From: Microbacteriaceae bacterium
GTDB taxonomy: Bacteria; Actinomycetota; Actinomycetes; Actinomycetales; Microbacteriaceae
DNA: 13,113 bases
Direction: 5' to 3'
NCBI GenBank assembly: GCA_947447385.1
Contig: CANFKN010000018.1
Span: forward strand, 1 to 13,113
Of the stretch, positions 7,680-13,113 are shown piece by piece. The notes beneath the pieces are model-generated. The model was not told the DNA's origin. It ran no database searches and worked only from the letters and a program-made list of their open reading frames with translations. The translations under genes were made by a program, and so were the position numbers. Within the stretch, counting starts at the first letter, position 1. Each line of letters begins with the position of its first letter.

Positions 7680-8537
7680 CTGGACAAGGCCGTTTTCTCG
7701 CTGAAGAAGCGACCAACCTGATTCCGGTTCAAAAAGCCAGGCAAAGTCTCCCGTTTGAAATGCCCTCGTAATGCCGACCCAGAAATGAGTCACGCCAATG
7801 GGAAGCGATAGTTCTTCAGAGGGGAGCCGGTTTGCGTGATAGAGCACGAATTGCCGGAGCTCCAAGGGGCTTGCAGACTCAACCCAGAAGAATAAATGCC
7901 TTTCTATAAGTTGTTCATTCCCCAATAAGCCTGAAAATGAGGCTTTATTTTTATGGGTGCCAATCATCAGGTCAACCCAGCCTTGAAGGGGCGGGCACTG
8001 TTCTGGCACAAGACCGCCCCAAGGCTCAAGCATAATAAGCGCATTCGAGTGCTCACTCGGCCCGTGGAACCAAGTATTTCTTAAGCCAATTCTTTGAGCA
8101 CTAGCCCTCAAAGTCTGTACGTCTTCATGCCAGTTCTGTTCAGTGTCGAATGTAAGCATGCCCCGTGAGGCTAGTTCGCCGATTAGCGCCGGAAGCTCCT
8201 TCTCAACTCTCATTAAATTGCTATCAAGAGAAAGAACGCAACCCCAGTGGCCCAGGCCTTTGGAAAGGGCAATTTGGCTCAAATCCCCTTTGTGTAGAGC
8301 TCGGTAGAAGCGCATAAAACGAGGATCAATGTCGGCCTTGACTTCGCCGGCGCCCTTTACAAAGCCATCATGGGCAACCGTAAAATCGTGCAGCTGCGTT
8401 TCTCCAACCCAGTGCACCTCGCCCGTGCCTAAATAAGAGTGGTACGCATCCACTATCGAGGCGGCATTCTTTTCGAGCAGCCTTGAGTAGCCTATTTCTG
8501 CGGAGTATCTACTCGTTGAGGTTCGCTTACGCGTCAT
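7662..8537 (-). CDS. Uncharacterised 291-aa protein with a PD-(D/E)xK-like motif
   Basis: I do not recognise a named family. Residues 48-69 ('QLHDFTVAHDG', then 'GAGEVKAD') give D51, thirteen residues, then E65-V-K67. This is the same D-x13-E-x-K spacing as in the nuclease core of the neighbouring HsdR (D54, E68, K70), and E46 lies just before it. Hydrophobic strand-like pieces flank the motif. The C-terminal part is rich in Trp and Phe ('HLFFWVESASPLELRQF', 'THFWVGI', 'DFAWLFEPESGW') and may be a recognition domain. There is no signal peptide or membrane segment. The start is secure: AAAGGAG (8545-8551 on the plus strand) lies 7 bases before ATG 8537. The gene faces the hsd operon and overlaps its last gene by 18 bases. 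A nuclease or defence role is inferred; the motif could be coincidental. Confidence 0.8.
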   Translation of the reverse strand: MTRKRTSTSRYSAEIGYSRLLEKNAASIVDAYHSYLGTGEVHWVGETQLHDFTVAHDGFVKGAGEVKADIDPRFMRFYRALHKGDLSQIALSKGLGHWGCVLSLDSNLMRVEKELPALIGELASRGMLTFDTEQNWHEDVQTLRASAQRIGLRNTWFHGPSEHSNALIMLEPWGGLVPEQCPPLQGWVDLMIGTHKNKASFSGLLGNEQLIERHLFFWVESASPLELRQFVLYHANRLPSEELSLPIGVTHFWVGITRAFQTGDFAWLFEPESGWSLLQRENGLVQLLKFS

Positions 8538-8679
8538 GTGCGGACTCCTTTGAATAGGGAGATAATCGTCGGGCAGAGGTTACGATAGCTAGAGCCAGCG
8601 ACATTGGTTTGCCATTACTCGCTCTATGTGGAAGGCCATCCTCGCTCACCGTTAGAGCAGGTGATTGCGCGCACAGGCT

Positions 8680-8685
8680 TATAGA
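8680..8685 (+). promoter_or_regulatory. Candidate -10 element of the amidase gene (leaderless start)
   Basis: TATAGA at 8680-8685 ends 8 bases before ATG 8694, and no ribosome binding site precedes that ATG. This spacing would start the mRNA at or a base or two before the codon. No convincing -35 sequence is present. The remaining 8538-8679 stretch between the divergent genes shows no RNA gene or repeat. Confidence 0.35.
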
Positions 8686-8693
8686 CTTTTGCC

Positions 8694-10055
8694 ATGAACC
8701 TCCTCACCGCCGCGGAGTTAGCTGCTGACGTTCGCGCACGAAAAATTACTGCCGTTGAAGCGACGAAGGCTGCGCTCAGTCGCATCGAGTTGCATGACGC
8801 CAAGCTCGGCGCCTTTCAACTTGTGCGAGCAGAGCGTGCACTCGCCGAAGCCGCAGCGCTCGATGCCCGCGCAGACTTAGCGTCGCTGCCACTAGCCGGC
8901 GTGCCCATTGCAATCAAAGACAGCATCGAGGTTGCGGGCGAGCCGATGCGCGTTGGCTCAGCGGCAACTAGCGCCGAGCCACAGCCAGCAGATCATGAGC
9001 TTGTTGCGAGGCTGCGGGCTGCCGGGGCGATAATCCTCGGTTTAACAACCGTGCCAGAACTTTGCGTTTTCGGAACAACCGACTCTGTGTTCGGCGTTAG
9101 CCGAAACCCGTGGAACCTTGAGCGCACGCCCGGAGGGTCATCCGGCGGTTCTGCTGCTGCGGTTGCTGCGGGAATCGTGCCCTTCGCACACGGCAATGAC
9201 GGCATGGGTTCGATTCGCGGGCCGGCAGGCAACTGCGGAATCTTTGGTTTGAAGCCAGGCGGTGGCGTTGTGCCGCAAGACATCGGCTTTGATTCGTGGG
9301 GTGGCATGAGCCAGAACGGCCCGCTCGCAACCACCGTCACAGACGCAGCACTTTTGCTTTCGGTGATGGCTGGCCGACCTGAGCTTGCTAACGTGGCTGA
9401 GCCACAGCGCCCGCTTCGCATTGCCATTGCGGCGGGGGAGCCATCGGTGTTGGTGAAGCTCGACCCGCAGTGGCGACGTGGCCTCGAAGAAACCGCGGAT
9501 GCCCTTCGGGTAGCTGGGCACATTGTGACCGAAACTGACTTTCCCTACGACCCAAACCCGCTGCCGCTGCTTGCGCGCTGGTTTGCGGGCACCGAAGCCG
9601 ATGCGCGCGAACTTGACCCGGCGCTTTTGAACCCGCGCACTCGCACCCATGCGCGGCTTGGTCGGTTTGTTCGCCGGGCTGGGCTTCTAAGTTCGAAGCC
9701 AGTGGAGCGTTCGCGCGCCATGATCACACGTTTCTTTGATGACTATGACGTGCTGATCACGCCGACACTGGCGCAGTCTGGGCCGTGGGCCGAGCAGTGG
9801 CACAAGCGCGGCTGGTTTGCGAACCTTGCCTCAAACATTCGCTATGCGCCATATCAGTCAACCTGGAACCTGCTCGACTGGCCTGCGGCGAATGTTCCGG
9901 CGGGGTGGCACGCGACCGATGCAGTGCCTCTCGGCGTGCAGATCGTCGCACCGCCTCACCCGAACGCGGGCGGCGAAGCGCTGATCTTGAGCTTAGCTCT
10001 GCAGCTTGAGCGGCTCAGGCCTTGGCCGCGGGTTGCGCCTGGGTTTGAGGGCTAG
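8694..10055 (+). CDS. Amidase signature family hydrolase
   Basis: This 453-aa cytosolic enzyme of the amidase signature family hydrolyses an amide (carboxamide to acid and ammonia); the substrate cannot be read from the sequence. The complete Ser-cisSer-Lys triad is visible: K75 in 'IAIKDS', S149 in 'TPGGSSGGSAAAVAAG' (145-160), and nucleophile S173 in 'GMGSIRGPA' (170-178). The 24-residue gap between the two serines matches well-studied family members. Position 171 is Met where Gly is usual ('GGSIR'), next to the nucleophile. The usual 'CGIFGLKP' follows at 181-188. GatCB partners are absent nearby, the length is short of GatA, and the C-terminus differs, so a stand-alone amidase is more likely than Glu-tRNA amidotransferase. 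Base composition is GC-rich at third positions, unlike the hsd genes. It converges on the DedA gene with 21 bases between. Confidence 0.92.
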   Translation: MNLLTAAELAADVRARKITAVEATKAALSRIELHDAKLGAFQLVRAERALAEAAALDARADLASLPLAGVPIAIKDSIEVAGEPMRVGSAATSAEPQPADHELVARLRAAGAIILGLTTVPELCVFGTTDSVFGVSRNPWNLERTPGGSSGGSAAAVAAGIVPFAHGNDGMGSIRGPAGNCGIFGLKPGGGVVPQDIGFDSWGGMSQNGPLATTVTDAALLLSVMAGRPELANVAEPQRPLRIAIAAGEPSVLVKLDPQWRRGLEETADALRVAGHIVTETDFPYDPNPLPLLARWFAGTEADARELDPALLNPRTRTHARLGRFVRRAGLLSSKPVERSRAMITRFFDDYDVLITPTLAQSGPWAEQWHKRGWFANLASNIRYAPYQSTWNLLDWPAANVPAGWHATDAVPLGVQIVAPPHPNAGGEALILSLALQLERLRPWPRVAPGFEG

Positions 10056-10080
10056 CTAGACGCGAAGATCGCGAGGCTAG
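10052..10080. terminator. Small hairpin between convergent amidase and DedA genes
   Basis: CTAGC (10052-10056) pairs with GCTAG (10076-10080), and inside it GCGA (10062-10065) pairs with TCGC (10069-10072) around an AGA loop. The structure spans both stop codons and could act as a weak bidirectional terminator. The stems are short, separated by unpaired bases, and no T-run follows, so this is tentative. Confidence 0.25.
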
Positions 10081-10739
10081 AGTGCATCCTCGTTCTTGGC
10101 AGGTGAGTCGGCCATTTTCTCAGCGGCGGCTTCGAGCCTCTGTTTTGCGAAGTGCGCGATGATCATGACAATCACGATTATGGCGGCAAACGCGAAGCCA
10201 CCCCACTTTAGTTGACCTGCGATTTGTTCGTAAGCGCTGCGCAAAAGGTAACCGGCGGTCACATAAGCGCCTGCCCAAACGGCGCAAGCCCCTGCCGTGT
10301 AGCTAATGAAGACCCGATAACGCATCGCCGTCATGCCAGAAACCACAGGAACCAGCGAGTGCAGAACCGGCAAGAAACGCGAAATGGCAACGGCAATGCC
10401 GCCACGCTTCTCGACGAAACGATCTGCCATCTGCCAATTCTGTTCGCCTAAGCGCTGGCCCAATTTGCTGTATCGAATTTTGGTGCCGAAGAATCGGCCA
10501 AGAAGAAAACCAAGCGACTCACCTATGAGCGAGCCGATGAGAACAGCGCCGAGCAGAAAGACAAAATCAAGCCCGTCGACAACACCGGCTGAAGCGACCA
10601 AAACCACGGTGTCGCCGGGAATGATCAGGCCAACAAATAGCGAGGTCTCGCACATAATGGCTAAGCCTGCGAGAAGGTTGCGCGCAAGCGGTGAAACGCT
10701 TTGCACGCTCTCGATTAGCCAGTTCAGAATGTCATTCAC
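10077..10739 (-). CDS. DedA/VTT family integral membrane protein
   Basis: DedA-family proteins are inner-membrane proteins linked to membrane potential, drug tolerance and undecaprenyl-phosphate or other phospholipid recycling. This one is 220 aa, with hydrophobic segments at about 15-55, 60-84, 115-135, 144-168 and 180-196 and a charged cytosolic tail. The two conserved acids are E31 and D43 ('ETSLFVGLIIPGDTV', 31-45), with the same 12-residue spacing as the essential Glu and Asp of E. coli YqjA. The re-entrant motif 'SRFLPVLHSLVPVVSGM' (120-136) keeps the first Arg (R121), but the second conserved Arg, six residues on, is His (H127). The start is GTG 10739 with no ribosome binding site but a TACGAT hexamer 6 bases upstream; the nearby ATG is out of frame. 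It is convergent with the amidase and divergent from the DUF2834 gene. Confidence 0.92.
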   Translation of the reverse strand: MNDILNWLIESVQSVSPLARNLLAGLAIMCETSLFVGLIIPGDTVVLVASAGVVDGLDFVFLLGAVLIGSLIGESLGFLLGRFFGTKIRYSKLGQRLGEQNWQMADRFVEKRGGIAVAISRFLPVLHSLVPVVSGMTAMRYRVFISYTAGACAVWAGAYVTAGYLLRSAYEQIAGQLKWGGFAFAAIIVIVMIIAHFAKQRLEAAAEKMADSPAKNEDAL

Positions 10740-10745
10740 GAATCA

Positions 10746-10751
10746 ATCGTA
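10746..10751 (-). promoter_or_regulatory. Candidate -10 element for the DedA gene (leaderless GTG start)
   Basis: On the minus strand TACGAT lies 6 bases before GTG 10739, and no Shine-Dalgarno sequence is present. A leaderless transcript starting at the GTG would fit. The hexamer is a partial match and no -35 box is evident. Confidence 0.3.
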
Positions 10752-10812
10752 TGCTTAGGCGCATTGTGACCTAGTCTGATTTCAAGCAGAATTCAACTTG
10801 AAAGGTTCAAAC

Positions 10813-11145
10813 ATGAATCACAAGAACAACGCGATCTTCTTCTTTATCGTTGCCGCGATCGGGCTCGCAACGGCCTGGTATTTCAACTCGATGGCAGTGA
10901 TGCAGGCCGAGAACTACATCACCGACGGGTTCACCAGCAACGTTGACTGGGTATATTCACTCGACCTGCTAATTGGCGGCACCGCGGGGATGGCCTTCAT
11001 CGTGATCGAGAGCCGTCGCCTCAAAATGCGTTTCTCGTGGATTTATATCGTGGCGGCTTTTGTCACGGCGTTTGCCTTTGTTTTTCCGCTATTCCTCGGG
11101 TTTCGCGAGCTCAAGTTGGCTAAGCGCGAGGTTGCCGCGGGCTAG
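10813..11145 (+). CDS. DUF2834 family small membrane protein
   Basis: This 110-aa protein has three predicted membrane helices at about 7-25, 47-65 and 75-96. The DUF2834 pattern is clear: an N-terminal helix, 'SLDLLIGGTAGMAFIVIESRRL' elements (49-70) with the conserved acidic 'E' and 'RR' after helix 2, and a final 'FPLFLGFRELKL' (91-102). The function of the family is unknown. I chose ATG 10813 because AAAGG (10801-10805) lies 7 bases upstream; an in-frame TTG at 10798 sits inside or before that site and is not a credible start. The gene is divergent from DedA and has a strong terminator about 85 bases downstream, so it is probably transcribed alone. Confidence 0.88.
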   Translation: MNHKNNAIFFFIVAAIGLATAWYFNSMAVMQAENYITDGFTSNVDWVYSLDLLIGGTAGMAFIVIESRRLKMRFSWIYIVAAFVTAFAFVFPLFLGFRELKLAKREVAAG

Positions 11146-11230
11146 ACGCCAATTTCACAGTTGCCGGCCTCTTCGTATTTATCAGTGGTCTTTGATTTCT
11201 TTCTAGGCATTCGGTAACCTGTTTTCATCA

Positions 11231-11290
11231 GCCCTTGCCGTTGACTTCCCTACTGATTCAGGGAAAGCCGATGGCAAGGGCATTTTTATT
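11231..11290 (+). terminator. Rho-independent terminator after the DUF2834 gene
   Basis: GCCCTTGCC (11231-11239) pairs perfectly with GGCAAGGGC (11273-11281). Inside, TTCCCT (11246-11251) pairs with AGGGAA (11260-11265) around an 8-base loop. ATTTTTATT follows immediately on the plus strand. The same stem sits directly after the stop of the minus-strand Abi remnant and may also block transcription in that direction, although no T-run is present on that side. Confidence 0.8.
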
Positions 11291-12115
11291 GCCAGAGCTC
11301 TAGGCTCTGCCAGTCTTCTGGAAACCCCATGTGGCTCAGTCTGATGTGAGGACTCTTTGGCAGCTCAGCCAGCAGGGCTTTGAGCCTAGGCTTTAGTGAG
11401 GCAGACAACTTGTTCTCTGCGTTGAGCCAGAGCAAAAGCGACAACCGTGTGAAAAGCTTGTGTCTGTCGTAGTAAGAAATTACGTGAAGGTGTTTGAGGT
11501 CGCCTGGTAACTTTTCTTTGCTACTTCGTGGGTTCACCGGGTAGAGGCTGTTCCAGATTCGCTGGTGATGAGCTACCTGATTCCTTAGATCGTTGAGGCT
11601 CGCGACTACGCCTTTTAGAAAGGCAGCACCCGAGCGAAAATCAGAAGCTATTTGGGTGGCTATTGGTTCATCAAGGCCTCGAAATAATCTCGAGATGTTT
11701 CCAAAATCCATCAGTTCAACCGCTGCCCAAATGGGAATAACGCCGCCATGATTTTGTATGTGTGAAATCACTATTTCATTACTATTGAGCTTCGTGATAG
11801 TCGCATCGAAGTTGTTCAGCCATATTTGATGCCCTGTGAGTTCGCCTTGAACTGGGTTTGTTTTGAAGTCGAGGTCTAGCCCTATGCCATTGAGGTGCAA
11901 GTGGGGGTCAACGCGACCTGCGCGGTAGGCAACCGAAGCTCTGAATTGAGTTTCAAATATCGCGAGAGATTCGAACAATAAGTTTCGTAATAGCCGCGCA
12001 AACGGTAGTAGTTATTTCTCTCAAGGAATGACATGAAATCGTTTTCGTCTGTCACTTGCAAGCCTCTAGAGCGCAGAAGTTCGAGTTGCTGCTCGTGGTT
12101 CAGGTGTGGCTTCAT
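11286..12115 (-). pseudogene. Abi_2 (AbiD/F-type) abortive infection protein, broken by an internal deletion
   Basis: Abi_2 proteins are phage-defence proteins with a HEPN-type fold that block phage growth, probably through RNA cleavage. The N-terminal part from ATG 12115 is typical: 'KPHLNHEQQLELLRSRGL', then 'NNYYRLRGYYE'. It then leaves the family pattern and stops at 11882. The C-terminal part in another frame is also typical: 'LLRNLLFESLAIFETQFRA', 'IPIWAAVELMDFG', and the HEPN motif 'LRNQVAHHQRIWN' with R-N-x3-H intact. In the family about 30 residues separate 'NYYRL-x-GY' from 'LR-x-LL'; here the two abut within about 11980-12000 in different frames. This indicates an out-of-frame deletion of perhaps 80-110 bases, not just a one-base slip. 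An internal TTG at 11978 could start a fragment containing the HEPN motif. Inactive full-length function is very likely. Confidence 0.82.
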
Positions 12116-12122
12116 GCCAACG

Positions 12123-12128
12123 AGAATA
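12123..12128 (-). promoter_or_regulatory. Candidate -10 element of the Abi_2 pseudogene
   Basis: On the minus strand TATTCT lies 7 bases before ATG 12115. The hexamer and spacing are the same as those seen before hsdR, and there is no ribosome binding site. It suggests the gene was transcribed as a leaderless mRNA. No good -35 box is found at the usual distance. Confidence 0.35.
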
Positions 12129-12144
12129 GTGCCACCCTAAGACA

Positions 12145-12180
12145 ACTGGCCCACCTCCTCGTTAGAGGAGACAGGCCAGT
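12145..12180. repeat. Perfect two-part inverted repeat (36 bp) upstream of the Abi_2 remnant
   Basis: ACTGGCC (12145-12151) pairs with GGCCAGT (12174-12180). After a symmetric 3-by-3 internal loop, CTCCTC (12155-12160) pairs with GAGGAG (12165-12170) around a GTTA tetraloop. It lies about 17 bases upstream of the TATTCT hexamer on the minus strand. It could be a terminator (followed by GTTTA on the plus strand, a poor T-run), an operator, or a remnant of a mobile element end. Confidence 0.55.
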
Positions 12181-12201
12181 GTTTACCCACTCAGTTTAGA
12201 C

Positions 12202-12294
12202 ACTCGTTGCGACATTTTGCAAGACCAACATTTGAGAAGTCACCAGGTTCATTCGGCTGTGAATGCTGCGGAATAACCCCACACCGCAACGAGT
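12202..12294. repeat. 10-bp perfect inverted repeat flanking 73 bp
   Basis: ACTCGTTGCG (12202-12211) is the exact reverse complement of CGCAACGAGT (12285-12294). The 73 bases between them contain a minor hairpin (CATTC/GAATG near 12250-12266) and no gene. The element sits just before the abrupt start of the photolyase-like frame. It might be a miniature mobile element or a chance repeat. I see no clear target-site duplication beside the repeat ends. Confidence 0.35.
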
Positions 12295-12304
12295 TTTCAA
12301 CTAG

Positions 12305-13113
12305 GTGCATGAGCCCATTGACCTGACGCTGTCGAGCGACGAGATTCTAGAGACACACTTTGCTGGCCTGCACTCTGGCGGTGGCAAGAGCAGCATTCGC
12401 GGTGGGCAAACGGCTGCGAACGAAGCCCTGGCTGGCCTCGACATCACCCGCTATGCGGCCGACCGCTCAGAGGTGCTGCCGGTTAGCCGGCGCGGGGCGA
12501 CGGTGCTCTCGCCATATATTCGCCACAACCTTCTGACTTTGAAGCAAGTCTGGGCGGCCGTTGGCGACGCCCCGTTTCGCGACCGCGAAAAGTTTCAAGA
12601 CGAGCTCATGTGGCAAGAATATGCCCGTCACCTCTATGCCCGCATCGGCAAACACTTTTTTGAGAACCTCAGCTATGAGCAAGAGCGCGATGCTGCCGGC
12701 GATGGCTGGAACCGCGACATGCACTGCATCGACCAGGTTGTGAAAGAACTAGAAACCGACGGATGGCTGGTCAACCAGACGCGAATGTGGCTGGCCTCTC
12801 ACTGGACTGTTCGAAACGGCATGGGCTGGATTCACGGCCAAGAACGCATGTATCAAAACCTGCTCGACGGCTCGCGCGCAGCGAACCTGCTCGGCTGGCA
12901 GTGGACGGTCGGCTCAGCTGGCAAGCCCTACGGTTTCGCCAGATGGCAGGTTGAAAAGCGCGCACCGGGCCTGTGCATGAAGTGCCCGCTGAAGAAGGCA
13001 TGCCCGATTCAGGAATTCCCCGCCGAAGTGCAGTTGCCGAGGCTTGAGCGCCTAGAGTTGCTCGACCGCGACCCAGATGTTGAGGGCACGAGGGGGCCGG
13101 CATCCGTCGTTAA
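12305..13113 (+). CDS. Photolyase/cryptochrome FAD-binding domain protein without antenna domain, 3' partial
   Basis: This is a flavoprotein of the DNA photolyase/cryptochrome superfamily, open for 269 codons to the window end. All of the FAD-binding domain is visible: 'LSPYIRHNLLT' (68-78), 'FQDELMWQEYARHLYARIG' (97-115), 'WLVNQTRMWLASHWTVRNG' (154-172), 'LLDGSRAANLLGWQWTVG' (186-203) and 'KPYGFARWQVEKRAP' (207-221). Cysteines at 141 ('DMHCI'), 224, 227 and 233 ('LCMKCPLKKACPI') resemble in order and spacing the four [4Fe-4S] ligands of bacterial FeS photolyases (FeS-BCP). The N-terminal antenna domain is missing. A TAG at 12302-12304 lies immediately before the GTG 12305 used here as the start, and no ribosome binding site is seen. 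Either this is a natural short form or the 5' end has been lost. DNA repair by light is possible, but activity is unproven. Confidence 0.82.
   Translation, partial: MHEPIDLTLSSDEILETHFAGLHSGGGKSSIRGGQTAANEALAGLDITRYAADRSEVLPVSRRGATVLSPYIRHNLLTLKQVWAAVGDAPFRDREKFQDELMWQEYARHLYARIGKHFFENLSYEQERDAAGDGWNRDMHCIDQVVKELETDGWLVNQTRMWLASHWTVRNGMGWIHGQERMYQNLLDGSRAANLLGWQWTVGSAGKPYGFARWQVEKRAPGLCMKCPLKKACPIQEFPAEVQLPRLERLELLDRDPDVEGTRGPASVV

Noticed and set aside
8993..9727. Long minus-strand open frames inside the amidase gene
   Set aside because: They are compositionally odd (Pro/Arg/Ser-rich), match no family, and lie opposite a clear amidase; they result from the GC-rich codon use of that gene.
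10798..10800. TTG as start of the DUF2834 gene
   Set aside because: It overlaps or precedes the AAAGG ribosome binding site that serves ATG 10813.
12302..12400. Frameshifted N-terminal photolyase domain upstream of 12305
   Set aside because: None of the three forward frames of 12181-12304 gives residues that I can match to a photolyase antenna domain.
12467..13103. Minus-strand and other-frame open frames over the photolyase-like gene
   Set aside because: The plus-strand frame from 12305 shows continuous photolyase motifs, so these are shadows.
1..13113. CRISPR array, tRNA or rRNA genes, complete insertion sequence
   Set aside because: No regularly spaced repeats, tRNA-like cloverleaf or transposase frame was found on either strand by reading.

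Overview
The window comes from a moderately GC-rich bacterium, most likely an actinobacterium; a small freshwater or soil member of Microbacteriaceae would fit. The support is the style of the proteins (FolD tail, DedA, DUF2834, short photolyase-like protein), GTG starts, and several starts with a -10-like hexamer 6 to 8 bases upstream and no ribosome binding site, which suggests leaderless mRNAs. This assignment is an inference, since no rRNA or marker gene is present.

Region 1 (1-306) is the 3' end of folD. Region 2 (398-8537) reads as a defence or mobile cassette placed between folD and ordinary metabolic genes. It holds a translationally coupled pair of uncharacterised genes on the minus strand (59 aa and 236 aa); a divergent, complete Type I restriction-modification operon in the order hsdR-hsdS-hsdM; a fourth gene of that operon encoding a GIY-YIG-like nuclease domain joined to a C-terminal domain resembling those that accompany modified-DNA enzymes; and a convergent, slightly overlapping 291-aa gene with a PD-(D/E)xK-like motif. 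By eye, codon and base use in hsdS and its neighbours is less GC-rich than in the amidase and photolyase genes.

Region 3 (8694-11145) is ordinary: an amidase-signature enzyme, a convergent DedA/VTT membrane protein that has His where a key Arg is usual, and a DUF2834 membrane protein followed by a strong terminator. Region 4 (11286-12115) is a broken Abi_2/AbiD/F abortive-infection gene: both halves are recognisable, but an out-of-frame deletion of roughly 30 codons appears to have removed the segment between them. Region 5 (12116-12304) is a short intergenic stretch rich in inverted repeats. Region 6 (12305 to the window end) is a photolyase/cryptochrome FAD-binding domain without the antenna domain, with four cysteines spaced much like the [4Fe-4S] ligands of bacterial FeS photolyases. 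It remains open at the window end.

The hsd genes would work together as a pentameric restriction enzyme (R2M2S) and trimeric methylase (M2S). The GIY-YIG gene is probably co-translated with them. The two flanking gene sets are candidate accessory defence genes of unknown function.
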